Source: Lacrimispora celerecrescens (GTDB lineage: Bacteria; Bacillota; Clostridia; Lachnospirales; Lachnospiraceae). Taken from it: DNA of 64,000 nucleotides. A model generated the notes under the pieces. The model saw only the letters and a program-made list of their open reading frames with translations. It searched no databases and was not told where the DNA came from. The DNA lies in the NCBI RefSeq assembly GCF_000732605.1, contig NZ_JPME01000005.1, forward strand, positions 31,922 to 95,921, written 5' to 3'. Positions 34,767 to 44,313 of the stretch are shown here, piece after piece. A program made the position numbers and the translations under genes. Every line of letters starts with the position of its first letter. The first letter of the stretch is position 1.

Positions 34767-36770
34767 ATGCTGACAGATTTAAAAAGTTCACCCTTTGCCC
34801 GGGTTAGCGGTCTTCCCTTTCGGGCGGTGAAATGGACAGACGGTCTATACAAGGAACGGCTTGACACCTGCATGAATTCTACGGTCCCCCATCTGCGAAA
34901 GATGTTTGAGAGTAAAGACATCAGTCATGTGACAGAAAATTTTAAGATAGCGGCGGGTGAATCAGACGGTGATTTTGATGGCACTGTTTTTGGAGATGGT
35001 GATTTTTATAAATGGATGGAATCTGCTGTTTATACGGCGGCCCTGGGAGATGACCGGCAGCTTTTGGAAGCGCTTGAGTATTATGTTGGATTGATCGGCA
35101 GGGCACAGATGCCTGACGGATATATTTCCACGAAACAGATTATCAGTGAGAAGAAGGGGAGAGACGCAAGACTTGGTGATATTAACGATTTTGAAGTCTA
35201 TAATTTCGGCCATCTGTTCACCGCTGCCTGTTTGTATAAACGTGTGACAGGCAGGGACAGCTTTCTTGCGATTGCCGAGAAAGCCGCTGGATATTTAAAG
35301 CATCTGTATGAAGAGGTCAGGGAAAGCGGGGAAGCACAGACCGCTGTATGCCCTTCCCATTACATGGGGCTGGCCGAATTGTACCGGACAACGGAAAAGC
35401 AGGAATATCTGGAATTGCTGAAAAAAGCAATAGAGCTGCGGGACTGTGTAAAGGAAGGGTTGGATGACAACCAGGATAGACTTCCTCTTAAGAAGCATGA
35501 AAAAATCATCGGCCATGCGGTGAGAGCCAATTATCTGTATGCAGGAGTGGCGGATCTGTGCCTGGAAGAGGAAAATCCGGAACTTACGGAGGTTCTTCAT
35601 AAAGTATGGCACAGCCTTGTGACGCAGAAGCTCTATATAACCGGAGGATGCGGCGCTTTGTATAACGGTGCGTCGCCATATGGAAACTTTTTCACCCATC
35701 AGCTGGTCCATCAGGCTTATGGATATGAATACCAGCTACCCAATGTGACGGCTTACAATGAGACCTGTGCCTCTGTAGGAGGCGTATATTGGGCATACCG
35801 TATGTTTTGCATGGAGAAAAAAGCAGAATATGCAGAGGTTCTGGAACGGATGGTCCTGAATGTGAACCTGGCTGCAATCAGCCTGGATGGGAAAAGATTC
35901 TTCTATGAGAACATGCTGCGCCGGGCAAAAAAACTCCCTTATGATTTGATCTGGGGACAGGAGCGGACAGAATATATTTTGAGCTACTGCTGTCCGCCTA
36001 ACTTGGCCAGGCTGATTGCTCAGTTGAGTGAATACGCTTACACCATAGACGATACCGGTATTTATCCGGTATTATACGGTGCCAGCCGGGCGGAGATGAA
36101 ACTCATGAATGGCTGTGAAGGTGTTCTGGTTCAGGAAACGGACTATCCATATGACGGAAAAATAAGCTTTCGTTTTGAACACATGAAGAAGAATCTGCCA
36201 GTAAAGCTGCATTTAAGGATCCCGTCCTGGGTGCGGGGAGAAAGTGGGGTTCAGAAAACTGAAAACGGGCTGAAGTGTCTATGGGAAAGGAAGCTTTCGG
36301 TCGCGGACAGGGGCAGTTTTCTGACCGTGGATATAGAAGATCCGGAAAATACCGTGATCATTCTGGATTTAGGGATGAAGCCCCGTCTGACCGGTGCCCA
36401 TGTTCTGGTGGAAGAAGACTGCAATCAGGTGGCAGTGGAACGGGGGCCTCTGGTGTACTGTCTGGAAGGCATGGACGCTCCGGCAGAAACCATTGACGAG
36501 CTGTTTGTTCCGTCAGACGTACGGTTTAAGCCGGAGGAGATTGAGATAGAAGGCCGGAAAGTGACCGGGCTTGCGGCCACGTTTTTTAAGAAAATTCATG
36601 GACCGGAATATGACAGAAATTCCCTTTACCAGGATTACTCTGAGGAAGGCTATGAACCGGTCCCGGTGCGTATGATTCCTTATTTTGCCTGGGATAACCG
36701 CGGGTTAAATGAGATGCGTATTTGGATGCCTGTAGTCAGAAACAGATTCGACAGTGAAAAGCAAGGATAA
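34767..36770 (+). CDS. Beta-L-arabinofuranosidase, GH127 (DUF1680)
   Basis: A cysteine-based retaining glycosidase, about 667 residues. The (alpha/alpha)6 domain carries DGDFYKWMESAVYTA and PDGYIST. The catalytic glutamate is in VTAYNETCASVG (about residue 331). The nucleophile and zinc-ligand cysteines are in SYCCPPNLAR (about residues 403-412). The C-terminus is a beta-sandwich with VERGPLVYCLEG. GAGGAGGAG lies just before the ATG at 34767. GH127 enzymes remove beta-L-arabinofuranose from plant extensin glycans and from rhamnogalacturonan-II side chain B, which fits the neighbouring rhamnosidase and apiosidase. It is intracellular. Confidence 0.92.
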   Translation: MLTDLKSSPFARVSGLPFRAVKWTDGLYKERLDTCMNSTVPHLRKMFESKDISHVTENFKIAAGESDGDFDGTVFGDGDFYKWMESAVYTAALGDDRQLLEALEYYVGLIGRAQMPDGYISTKQIISEKKGRDARLGDINDFEVYNFGHLFTAACLYKRVTGRDSFLAIAEKAAGYLKHLYEEVRESGEAQTAVCPSHYMGLAELYRTTEKQEYLELLKKAIELRDCVKEGLDDNQDRLPLKKHEKIIGHAVRANYLYAGVADLCLEEENPELTEVLHKVWHSLVTQKLYITGGCGALYNGASPYGNFFTHQLVHQAYGYEYQLPNVTAYNETCASVGGVYWAYRMFCMEKKAEYAEVLERMVLNVNLAAISLDGKRFFYENMLRRAKKLPYDLIWGQERTEYILSYCCPPNLARLIAQLSEYAYTIDDTGIYPVLYGASRAEMKLMNGCEGVLVQETDYPYDGKISFRFEHMKKNLPVKLHLRIPSWVRGESGVQKTENGLKCLWERKLSVADRGSFLTVDIEDPENTVIILDLGMKPRLTGAHVLVEEDCNQVAVERGPLVYCLEGMDAPAETIDELFVPSDVRFKPEEIEIEGRKVTGLAATFFKKIHGPEYDRNSLYQDYSEEGYEPVPVRMIPYFAWDNRGLNEMRIWMPVVRNRFDSEKQG

Positions 36771-36782
36771 GGAGGCAGGTCA

Positions 36783-38798
36783 ATGTTATATGGAGTATCC
36801 TATTACCCGGAACATAAAAGCAATGAAGAGCTTAAATGGGATTTAAAGCTGATAAAGGAATCGGGAATCAATACGGTTCGAATGGGAGAGTTTTCCTGGT
36901 GCCGGATGGAACCCGAGGAAGGAAGATATGACTTTTCCTGGCTGGACCCGGTGATTGAGGAACTGGGGCAGGCAGGCATCCGTACGATCGTAGGAACTCC
37001 TACGGCATGTCCCCCGGCATGGATGGTGGAAGCCTGGCCGGATATGTTTTATCAGGATAACAGGAGGATTTGCCGTCCTTTCGGAGGCAGAAGACATGGA
37101 TGCTATAATCACGAAACATACAGGAAGGCCTGTGCCGGCATCGCAAAAGCCATAGGGAAACATTATGGCAGGAATCCCTATGTGGCAGGGTTCCAGATTG
37201 ACAATGAACTGGCCCAGGAAGGAACGGGCAGATGCACCTGCAAAAACTGCCGGAAGAAGTTTCAGGTTTGGCTGGAGCAGAAATACGGCGGGATCGAAAC
37301 CTTTAACAGGAAAAGCGGAGCCATCTTCTGGTCCCAGGAGTACCGGGCTTTTGAACAGATCAACCCACCGGTCAATGCCATTGAGCCGGGGGCGCAGATC
37401 CAGATACGGGACTTTTATGAAAGCCCCACGGTCCGTCTGGAGTTCGAACGGTTTTCCAGTGAAAGCCAGATCGAGTTTCAAAACATTCAGGCGGATATCC
37501 TGAAGGCTTTTACTTCCTATCCGGTGACCACCAATGGAACGGGACTTGTGACCAACAGCATTGATTATTTTAAAGGCTTTGAAAACTTAGATTGCTATGC
37601 CTTTGATTATTATCCCAATCTGCGGGATGCCTGGGTGGATTCCTTCCCATATGCATTTGGCAGAGGGGTAAAGCCTGACCTACCGTTCTGGGTCATGGAA
37701 TTTATGTCCGGCGGAGGCCACAGGCTGAGTGGAACGGGACGGCTGCAGCCCGGACCCGGTGCATTGAAGCAGGCGGTGGTTCAGGCATTTGCCAATGGGG
37801 CCGATTTACTTTTGCACTATCAGTTCCGCAGCTTTCCTGCGGGGGCAGAGCAGTTAAACTATGCAATCGTTGATTTAGACGGGATTCCCAGAAGGCGGTA
37901 TTATGAAATGCAGGAAACAGCCAACCTGTTAAAACAGCTGGAACCCTTAAAAGAAACCTCTTTCTGCTCGGAAGTAGGGATTCTGCTGGATTATGACAGC
38001 CATTGGGCCCTGAAAATTAAGCCGGTCAATGAGCCTGAATTTTCTTATATGGATTTTGCCGGGAAGCTGTATTATAATTTAGAGCGTATTGGGATTCATT
38101 CCGATGTGATTTCCCTTGAACGTGATTTCCTGTCGTACAAGGCATTGGTGCTGCCGGCTTCCTTTGTTCTGAAAAAGGAGACGGCAAAGAGGCTACAGGA
38201 ATATGTAAAACAGGGTGGAATTTTGATCGCCACATTTTTGACCAGTGTTAAAAATGAGGATAACCTGGGGTATACCATACCTCTTCCGGCTCATCTTGTC
38301 GAGGTATTCGGAGTTACGGTACAGGAGGTTGAGCCGGTGTTTGACAGCAACCGGACCAAGTTAGGTATCCGTCTGGCTTCTGAGGAAGATGAGGTGGAAA
38401 CAAGGGACAAAGCATGGAGCGAGCTGCTGGCGGGGAATGCAAAACTCCTTGGGTACTACAAGGATACTTATAAGAAGGACTCTATGGTAATTTCCCAACA
38501 TTCCTTTGGGGAGGGAACGGCGTATTATGTGGGAACGGATCTGGAAGATTCGGCATGGAGGGCACTTTTTAAGTCACTGTTAGGCCCTGTCTGCAATTGG
38601 AAGGATGAGATAGAAGCGCCGGAGGGAGTTCAGGTGATAAGCAGGATCTGGCAGGAAAAACAGATCTATTTCCTGTTTAATTTTTCCGGACAGGAGAAAA
38701 CTGTCTGTATTCCGGCAGGAAAATCGGATTTTCTGACGAAAGAGGAGCTTCTACAGGAGATAATCATAGCGCAGAATGGTTTTAAGGTCATTGTGTAA
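36783..38798 (+). CDS. Beta-galactosidase, GH42
   Basis: A retaining beta-galactosidase of 671 residues. The (beta/alpha)8 barrel starts at MLYGVSYYPEH. The acid/base Glu is in FQIDNELAQ (about residue 141), and the nucleophile Glu is in PFWVMEFMSGGGH (about residue 307). The zinc-site cysteines appear as CTCKNC. Domain B (from about residue 395) and a C-terminal beta domain complete the normal length. AAGGAGGCAGG precedes the start, 12 bases after the GH127 stop. It would remove terminal beta-galactose from imported oligosaccharides; some GH42 members accept alpha-L-arabinopyranosides. It ends the long operon starting at 27430. Confidence 0.93.
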   Translation: MLYGVSYYPEHKSNEELKWDLKLIKESGINTVRMGEFSWCRMEPEEGRYDFSWLDPVIEELGQAGIRTIVGTPTACPPAWMVEAWPDMFYQDNRRICRPFGGRRHGCYNHETYRKACAGIAKAIGKHYGRNPYVAGFQIDNELAQEGTGRCTCKNCRKKFQVWLEQKYGGIETFNRKSGAIFWSQEYRAFEQINPPVNAIEPGAQIQIRDFYESPTVRLEFERFSSESQIEFQNIQADILKAFTSYPVTTNGTGLVTNSIDYFKGFENLDCYAFDYYPNLRDAWVDSFPYAFGRGVKPDLPFWVMEFMSGGGHRLSGTGRLQPGPGALKQAVVQAFANGADLLLHYQFRSFPAGAEQLNYAIVDLDGIPRRRYYEMQETANLLKQLEPLKETSFCSEVGILLDYDSHWALKIKPVNEPEFSYMDFAGKLYYNLERIGIHSDVISLERDFLSYKALVLPASFVLKKETAKRLQEYVKQGGILIATFLTSVKNEDNLGYTIPLPAHLVEVFGVTVQEVEPVFDSNRTKLGIRLASEEDEVETRDKAWSELLAGNAKLLGYYKDTYKKDSMVISQHSFGEGTAYYVGTDLEDSAWRALFKSLLGPVCNWKDEIEAPEGVQVISRIWQEKQIYFLFNFSGQEKTVCIPAGKSDFLTKEELLQEIIIAQNGFKVIV

Positions 38799-38818
38799 GG
38801 ATAGGCATTAGAAAAGAG

Positions 38819-38858
38819 AAATAAGGGAGCACCGGATTTATGGTTCTTCCTTATTTTT
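38819..38858 (+). terminator. Intrinsic terminator after the GH42 gene
   Basis: AAATAAGG (38819-38826) pairs with CCTTATTT (38849-38856), and an inner GAGCACC/GGTTCTT helix has one mismatch. The arm runs into a TTTTT tract. It separates the hydrolase operon from the two-component genes. Confidence 0.65.
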
Positions 38859-38882
38859 GCATAGCAAGCGGAGAGGGGAATT

Positions 38883-40652
38883 ATGAAACGGTGGAAATTA
38901 TGGTTGGAGGAAATGTGGAAAAAGAGAAGCATCAAGAATCAGATTTTGATTTCTATGCTGATTTGCTTAATCCTGGCAGTGGCTTTGGTTGGCTGCATAA
39001 CCTTTACTTTTTCAAAAAGGACCATGGAGCGCAATTACCAGAATTCCCACAGGCACAATTTAGAAGTGTCCGGCAGCATCATTGACATTCAGCTGCAGAA
39101 TCTGGTCGACCTTTCCAGGACCCTGCTTAACAATCAGAATTTAAAAAAAATCATGACGAAGAAACAGAAGAAAAGCACTTATTTTTCCAGCCGCGATGAT
39201 GTTGTTTTAAATCATACGCTTAGGGATTTGGCTGAGCAGAATAAATACATTCAAAGTGCGGTAGCCATTCATAAAAAGGGAAATATCTATTTTTACAGCA
39301 AGCTGACCCTGCAAAACGGTAAGATGCTTAAGTATCATAAGGATGAAGATATTTTAGCTATGGACTGGGTTGGTGTGGCGGACCGGGAAATGGGGAAAGA
39401 GGTTTTTTACGGGTATAATGTGCTGTTTGATGATAACAATGAAACATTTTCCATGGTAAAAGCATTAAAAAATACGGAAAATGGGGAAGAAATGGGGTAT
39501 GTGGTCTTTAACATCAAAAAAAGCATGTTCCTTTCCGCGTTTGGAAAAGGGGATGAGGGATATGTGACCAACCGGTATATGATTTTTGATAAAAATGAGA
39601 GCCGGTCAGTAGGCAGGCCTGACTGGAATCTCGTCTACTTCCACGGAGGAACGGATGTGAAACAGGAGATTCTGGAGGATTATATTGCAGGTGAGACGGG
39701 CAAATATTTATTCAGTGAAGTGCACAATGAAAAGGGTGACTGGGAAGTGGTCAATGTAATTGCCAGAGAGGAATTAAGCAGTGACAGCAATTATATCGCA
39801 TGGATTTCTGTGCTGGTATGTATGGCCATGCTGATGATCTGCTGTCTGTTTGTAAACGGGATTTCCAAGGTCATCACATTTCCGCTGGAACAGCTGAAAA
39901 AGAATATTGACGTAGTCAGTAAAGGAACATTCCGTATTGAAGAGGAGTTTGACGAAACGGAAATTGGAAAGATCGGCACACAGTTTAAGAACACGGTAAA
40001 CAATAATCTGGACCTGCATGAAAAACTCCTCCATTCTGAAATCAAGGAAAAGGAGGCGGAACTTTTACTTCTGCAGTCGCAGATCAACCCTCACTTTTTG
40101 TACAACACCTTGGATTCCCTTTATTTTATGGCGGTAATTGAGCATGCGGATGAGATTGCAGATATGGTGCTTGCACTTTCGGATACGTTTAAGCTGAGCT
40201 TGAACAGAGGAGAAAAGCTGATCGAGGTCGGAGCTGAGATTGAAAAAATAAAGGCGTATATGAAACTTCAGAACATGCGTTACCACAACCGTTTTGAGCT
40301 GAAGATTGAGATAGAAGAATCCCTGATCAGCCGGAAAATCCTTACGTTTATTCTGCAGCCCGTAGTAGAAAATGCGGTGTATCACGGATTGGAGCCGAAG
40401 CTTGGCGGTGGGTGCAGCATCCGCTTATCCGGCTGCCTTGAAGGGGAAGTTATGGTATTTAAAATCAAGGATAATGGGGTGGGAATTGTGGACATGAACC
40501 TTCTGGATGAAGGCTACGGAGTAAAGAATATAAGGGAGAGGCTGTCTTTGTTCTATGGGGATCAGGCAGGTATCTGTTTTGAAAGTGAGGCGGGAGCGGG
40601 AACGGAGGTCACTGTAAGAGTACCGCTTCATACAGAAAAAGAGGGGGAATAG
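38883..40652 (+). CDS. Sensor histidine kinase (YesM type)
   Basis: A membrane sensor of 589 residues. A first transmembrane helix is at about residues 19-40, an extracellular sensor domain spans 41-300, and a second helix is at about 303-325 (WISVLVCMAMLMICCLFV). A HAMP-like linker follows, then the His kinase domain with LQSQINPHFLYNTLD, whose His (about residue 404) is phosphorylated, and an ATPase domain with VVENAVYHGL, DNGVGI and YGVKNIRERL. It presumably detects an extracellular sugar or the loaded binding protein and signals to the regulator four bases downstream. The start ATG follows GAGAGGGG. Confidence 0.92.
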   Translation: MKRWKLWLEEMWKKRSIKNQILISMLICLILAVALVGCITFTFSKRTMERNYQNSHRHNLEVSGSIIDIQLQNLVDLSRTLLNNQNLKKIMTKKQKKSTYFSSRDDVVLNHTLRDLAEQNKYIQSAVAIHKKGNIYFYSKLTLQNGKMLKYHKDEDILAMDWVGVADREMGKEVFYGYNVLFDDNNETFSMVKALKNTENGEEMGYVVFNIKKSMFLSAFGKGDEGYVTNRYMIFDKNESRSVGRPDWNLVYFHGGTDVKQEILEDYIAGETGKYLFSEVHNEKGDWEVVNVIAREELSSDSNYIAWISVLVCMAMLMICCLFVNGISKVITFPLEQLKKNIDVVSKGTFRIEEEFDETEIGKIGTQFKNTVNNNLDLHEKLLHSEIKEKEAELLLLQSQINPHFLYNTLDSLYFMAVIEHADEIADMVLALSDTFKLSLNRGEKLIEVGAEIEKIKAYMKLQNMRYHNRFELKIEIEESLISRKILTFILQPVVENAVYHGLEPKLGGGCSIRLSGCLEGEVMVFKIKDNGVGIVDMNLLDEGYGVKNIRERLSLFYGDQAGICFESEAGAGTEVTVRVPLHTEKEGE

Positions 40653-40655
40653 CAG

Positions 40656-41687
40656 ATGTATCGAATGGTGGTTGCGGATGATGAATATATCGTGGTAGAG
40701 GGGATCAAAGCGATTCTGGAACGGCAGAAGCTGCAGTGCGAAGTGGTGGGATATGCCTACAATGGAATCGACGCTCTTGACGTCATACAGGAGAAGAAGC
40801 CCGACATTGTCATCACAGATATCAGGATGCCCGGGTTGGACGGGCTTTCCCTGATCGAAAGCTGCAAGGAATTTCTGCCGGAAGCCAGCTATGTGGTGAT
40901 CAGCGGTTATACAGAATTTGAATATGCCAGGAGGGCTATTACCCTGGGCGTGGTGAATTATATTGATAAGCCGGTTACCATACAGAAAATTGAGGAAGTG
41001 CTGCAGGAAGTGGAAAAAAGGAGCAATCCGCCCCAATACGCATATAACCGGATCATACGCGAGACAGACCGTGTTGTGGATATGGTGCTTATTGGAAAAG
41101 CGGAAGGGCTGGAAGAAGGAATGGAAGGAATCTTACAGGTAATGAGGGAAACGGTTCCTGATTTTGAGCAGTATAAGCAGGAGATATATAAGATTATGTC
41201 CATGCTTGTCCAGATTTTTAAGGAATCAAACCCGGATGCTGTCTGCCAGATTACCCATCATGATGTGGAAAAACTCCATGGGGAGGAGGAATGCAGGCAG
41301 TATTGCCTGTCCCTCATCCGTAAGATGAGCGAGCTTTTTCTTGGAAAAAAGGTCGGAAGCAGTCACCGTGTCATTCAGAAGCTTCTGCAGTTTATCGATG
41401 AGAAATATGCGGATAACATCGGCTTAAATGAGCTGGCTATGCTGGTAAACATGAATCCGGCTTATTTAAGCATTTTATTCCGCAATGAAGTGGGCATGAG
41501 TTATGTTAAATATTTAACAGATTTGAGGATTAAAAAGGCAAAAGAGCTTCTGGATGAGGGCATGAAGGTGATGGACGTCAGTGAAAAGGTGGGATATTAT
41601 AATTATCGGTATTTTTGTGAGATATTTAAGAAATATCAGGGTATAACGCCGAACGAATATAAGGGACACACCAGAAGAAGGGATTAA
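40656..41687 (+). CDS. AraC-type response regulator (YesN family)
   Basis: A response regulator of 343 residues. The receiver domain spans 1-120, with D8/D9, phosphoacceptor D55 (IVITDIRMPG) and K105 (NYIDKPV). A short linker follows, and the AraC double helix-turn-helix is at about residues 240-340, ending in the standard FCEIFKKYQGITPNEYKGH. That intact end makes a useful comparison with the out-of-frame end of the regulator at 221. It starts four bases after the kinase stop and is followed by the binding-protein gene it most likely activates. Confidence 0.93.
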   Translation: MYRMVVADDEYIVVEGIKAILERQKLQCEVVGYAYNGIDALDVIQEKKPDIVITDIRMPGLDGLSLIESCKEFLPEASYVVISGYTEFEYARRAITLGVVNYIDKPVTIQKIEEVLQEVEKRSNPPQYAYNRIIRETDRVVDMVLIGKAEGLEEGMEGILQVMRETVPDFEQYKQEIYKIMSMLVQIFKESNPDAVCQITHHDVEKLHGEEECRQYCLSLIRKMSELFLGKKVGSSHRVIQKLLQFIDEKYADNIGLNELAMLVNMNPAYLSILFRNEVGMSYVKYLTDLRIKKAKELLDEGMKVMDVSEKVGYYNYRYFCEIFKKYQGITPNEYKGHTRRRD

Positions 41688-41829
41688 ATATACAATAAGA
41701 AAATAAAAAAATATAATTATTATATAAAAAGTGTACAAAAACAAAGAAATGACTGACTAGTATATGCGGAAGTTCCTTGTTAAAATGTATCTATCAAACA
41801 AAAACTATGAGACATGTGGGAGGTAGAAG

Positions 41830-43238
41830 ATGAAGAGAAAAGTTTTAGCAGGAATCCTGCTGCAGCCATGATGACATCCTTATTGACCGGCTGCGGAAAC
41901 AAACAGGCATCCGATGGCGGCGGACAGACTGGGGCAGAAACGGAATCCGCAGCAAAAACGGAATCCGCTGGGGGAGCAGAACCTGCTGCGGGGGCAGATT
42001 CAGTAAAACCCAGCGCAGCGGAGGACCCCAAGCTTACAAAAAACATGAAGATTTTATCGATCTGGGCGGAAGATAATGATAATGGCGTACTGATCAAAGC
42101 TATCTGTGAGAAATATCAGAAAGAGGTGAATCCTAACTTCACATGGGATTATGAAGTGGTGTCTTCCGATAACTTAAGACAGAAGGTGGCTACCCTGGTG
42201 GCTTCCAATGATCTGCCGGATATGTTCGTGTACGAATCAGGCAAACCGATTGTGGACCTGATCGAAGCAGGAAAGCTGGTAAATGTTTCAAAGGTGCTGA
42301 AAGATTTTAACTGTGAGGACGCATTGAATCCATCAGCAGTCTCTCTTTTGAAAAGTTTATCAGGAACGGAAGATATTTATGATCTGCCTCTAGGAATGAA
42401 CGTGGAAGGTTTTTGGTATAACAAGGCTTTGTTTGAACAAGCAGGCTGCCAGGTTCCGAACACATGGGATGAGTTCGAATCTGTGCTTGTAAAGCTGAAG
42501 GGAGCGGGAATCCAGCCAATTGCGTGCGGTGCGGCGGATAAATGGGGAGCAACCCGTCTTTTAAATTCTTATCTTGTCAGAATTGCCGGACCTGAGGCCA
42601 TGGCAAAGGCAGATGAAGGAATTTCAAACTATACGGATGAGGATTATGTGAAGGCCGCCCAGAAAATACAGGATTGGGCAAAAGCCGGATATTTCGGTGA
42701 AGGCGTCAATACCGTAGACATGAACACCGCGGGCTCCATGCTCATGACCGGACAGGCAGCCATATTCTATAACGGCTCATGGTTTACAAGCAACTTGAAT
42801 GATGCTTCCCAGAATTTGGCCGGAGAAGATGGAATCGGATTCTTCAACGTGCCGGTTGTAGATCCTTATGTCAGCGATGAAAGCAGTTATTCCATGAACT
42901 GCGGCAATATTCTTTCCTTCAGCCAAAAGAATTATGATGAGGCAACCGGGTGGTTTATGAAATATTTCGCAGAAAATATGGGTGATCTGGCCATGGAGCT
43001 GCAAGGGAGCGTAAAGGGTTATAATTATACGGTTTCTGCAGAAGGCGCCAGTGGTTATACACAATTGGTTCTTGATACCATCAACAATGCGGAAAGTGCT
43101 TTTACATGGTTTGAAGCAACCATGGGCAATGAAGTTCAGAATGTGGCAAAAGACGGAATCCAGACCTTGTTAACCGGTGAATTATCGGCAGAGGATTACA
43201 TGAAGTCCATTCAGGAAGCCTGGGATATGAGCCAGTAG
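41830..43238 (+). CDS. Solute-binding lipoprotein with frameshifted signal peptide
   Basis: A family 1 sugar-binding protein for the second importer. GGGAGG lies just before ATG 41830, which encodes MKRKVLAGILL, a good signal-peptide start, but this frame ends at TGA 41869-41871. The mature protein is in the -1 frame: AAMMTSLLTGCGNK with lipobox LTGC, and the rest is intact to 43238. A single missing base near 41862 would explain it. The stop overlaps ATG 41868 as ATGA, so restart is possible, but the product would lack a working signal sequence. The longer in-frame start at 41814 has no ribosome site and no signal peptide. It is therefore a recent frameshift, a sequence error, or an unusual coupled start. 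The body has FWYNKALFEQAGC and is otherwise normal. Confidence 0.8.
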
Positions 43239-43291
43239 TAAGAATTTATCTTCTATAAATCGGATGGCCTGTTAAGCCGTAAGATGAGATG

Positions 43292-43337
43292 CGGGGTGCT
43301 GTGAAGTTCTGAAAAGGAATCCAGCACCCCGTTTTTT
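43292..43337 (+). terminator. Terminator/attenuator between binding protein and permeases
   Basis: CGGGGTGCTG (43292-43301) pairs perfectly with CAGCACCCCG (43322-43331), followed by six Ts. No clear promoter lies between it and the permease at 43421, so it probably reduces, rather than stops, transcription into the permeases. Confidence 0.75.
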
Positions 43338-43420
43338 AACCGGATCCGGCAGCGAAGCGGATTGTTTAAGTCCTCCTGTCATGCGGGAGCGTCAAATGGA
43401 AAGGGATTGGAGGTTTTTCT

Positions 43421-44299
43421 ATGAAAAAGGTATTGGAAAATAAAACGGCAATTGCAATTTTCGTATTACCTGCATTGATCGTCTATTCTGTCATAGTTAT
43501 TCTGCCGGTAATATGGTCTTTGTATTATTCGTTTTATTCCGGATCTCCGGGGCTAAAATGGGAGTTCTGTGGGTTTGACAACTTCCTGCGTCTGTTCGGA
43601 GACAGCAATTTTAAAGCGTCTATGGCTGTCAATTTGAAATACATATCCATTGTTATGCTTGGTCAGGTGGGAATGGGGCTTTTATTGGCTCTGCTGTTTT
43701 ATTTCTGGCTGAAACGTTTTAAGAATGTGATCCGTACTCTGGTATTTTTTCCGGTAGTGCTGCCCACGGTGGCAGTGGGCCAGCTGTTCCAGAAAATTTA
43801 CGAGATACAGCCAAATTACGGCCTGTTAAACAGCCTTTTAGATACCTTGGGACTGACCGGTCTGGTACAGCCCTGGATCGGCCAGGCTTCTACGGCGCTG
43901 GGCAGCTTATGTGTGATGGATATCTGGGTGGCCATGGGATTTTATGCCGTTATCTTCTATGGGGCGCTTTTGGATATTCCGGGAGACGTGATTGAAGCTG
44001 CAAAAATTGACGGAGCTGGCGGACTGCAGCTGTTTCGCCATATTCTGGCCCCTTTGCTGCATGCAATGATCATCACCTGCCTGATCTTCAGTTTTTCCGG
44101 AACGGTGAAAATGTTTGAATCCGCGACCGCTCTGACTAACGGAGGACCGGGAGCTGCCACGAGATCCCTGTCCATGTATATGTATAATGTTTCATTCACC
44201 TATAACAAGGTGGGATACGGAAGTGTGGTTGCGCTGTTTATATTCATGCTATGCGTGGTTGGATCATCCATCATCCGTAAGTTTGATGTAAAAGAATAG
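43421..44299 (+). CDS. Sugar ABC transporter permease (MalF type)
   Basis: A membrane subunit of 292 residues. The N-terminal hydrophobic segment is IAIFVLPALIVYSVIVILPV, the EAA loop EAAKIDGAGGLQ is at about residue 193, and TNGGPGAATRSLSMYMY near the C-terminus is standard for MalF-type permeases. AAAGGGATTGGAGG lies upstream of the ATG. It pairs with the MalG-type gene 14 bases downstream and with the frameshifted binding protein upstream. No ATPase is encoded here. Confidence 0.92.
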   Translation: MKKVLENKTAIAIFVLPALIVYSVIVILPVIWSLYYSFYSGSPGLKWEFCGFDNFLRLFGDSNFKASMAVNLKYISIVMLGQVGMGLLLALLFYFWLKRFKNVIRTLVFFPVVLPTVAVGQLFQKIYEIQPNYGLLNSLLDTLGLTGLVQPWIGQASTALGSLCVMDIWVAMGFYAVIFYGALLDIPGDVIEAAKIDGAGGLQLFRHILAPLLHAMIITCLIFSFSGTVKMFESATALTNGGPGAATRSLSMYMYNVSFTYNKVGYGSVVALFIFMLCVVGSSIIRKFDVKE

Positions 44300-44313
44300 G
44301 AGGTAGGTCGAGC

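Noticed and set aside
36843..37481. 212-codon open frame on the minus strand
   Set aside because: It lies wholly inside the GH42 gene, reads as low-complexity sequence with no domain, and has no ribosome site. It is a shadow of the real frame.
40425..41036. 203-codon open frame on the minus strand
   Set aside because: It spans the end of the histidine kinase and the receiver domain of the response regulator, both with full motif sets.
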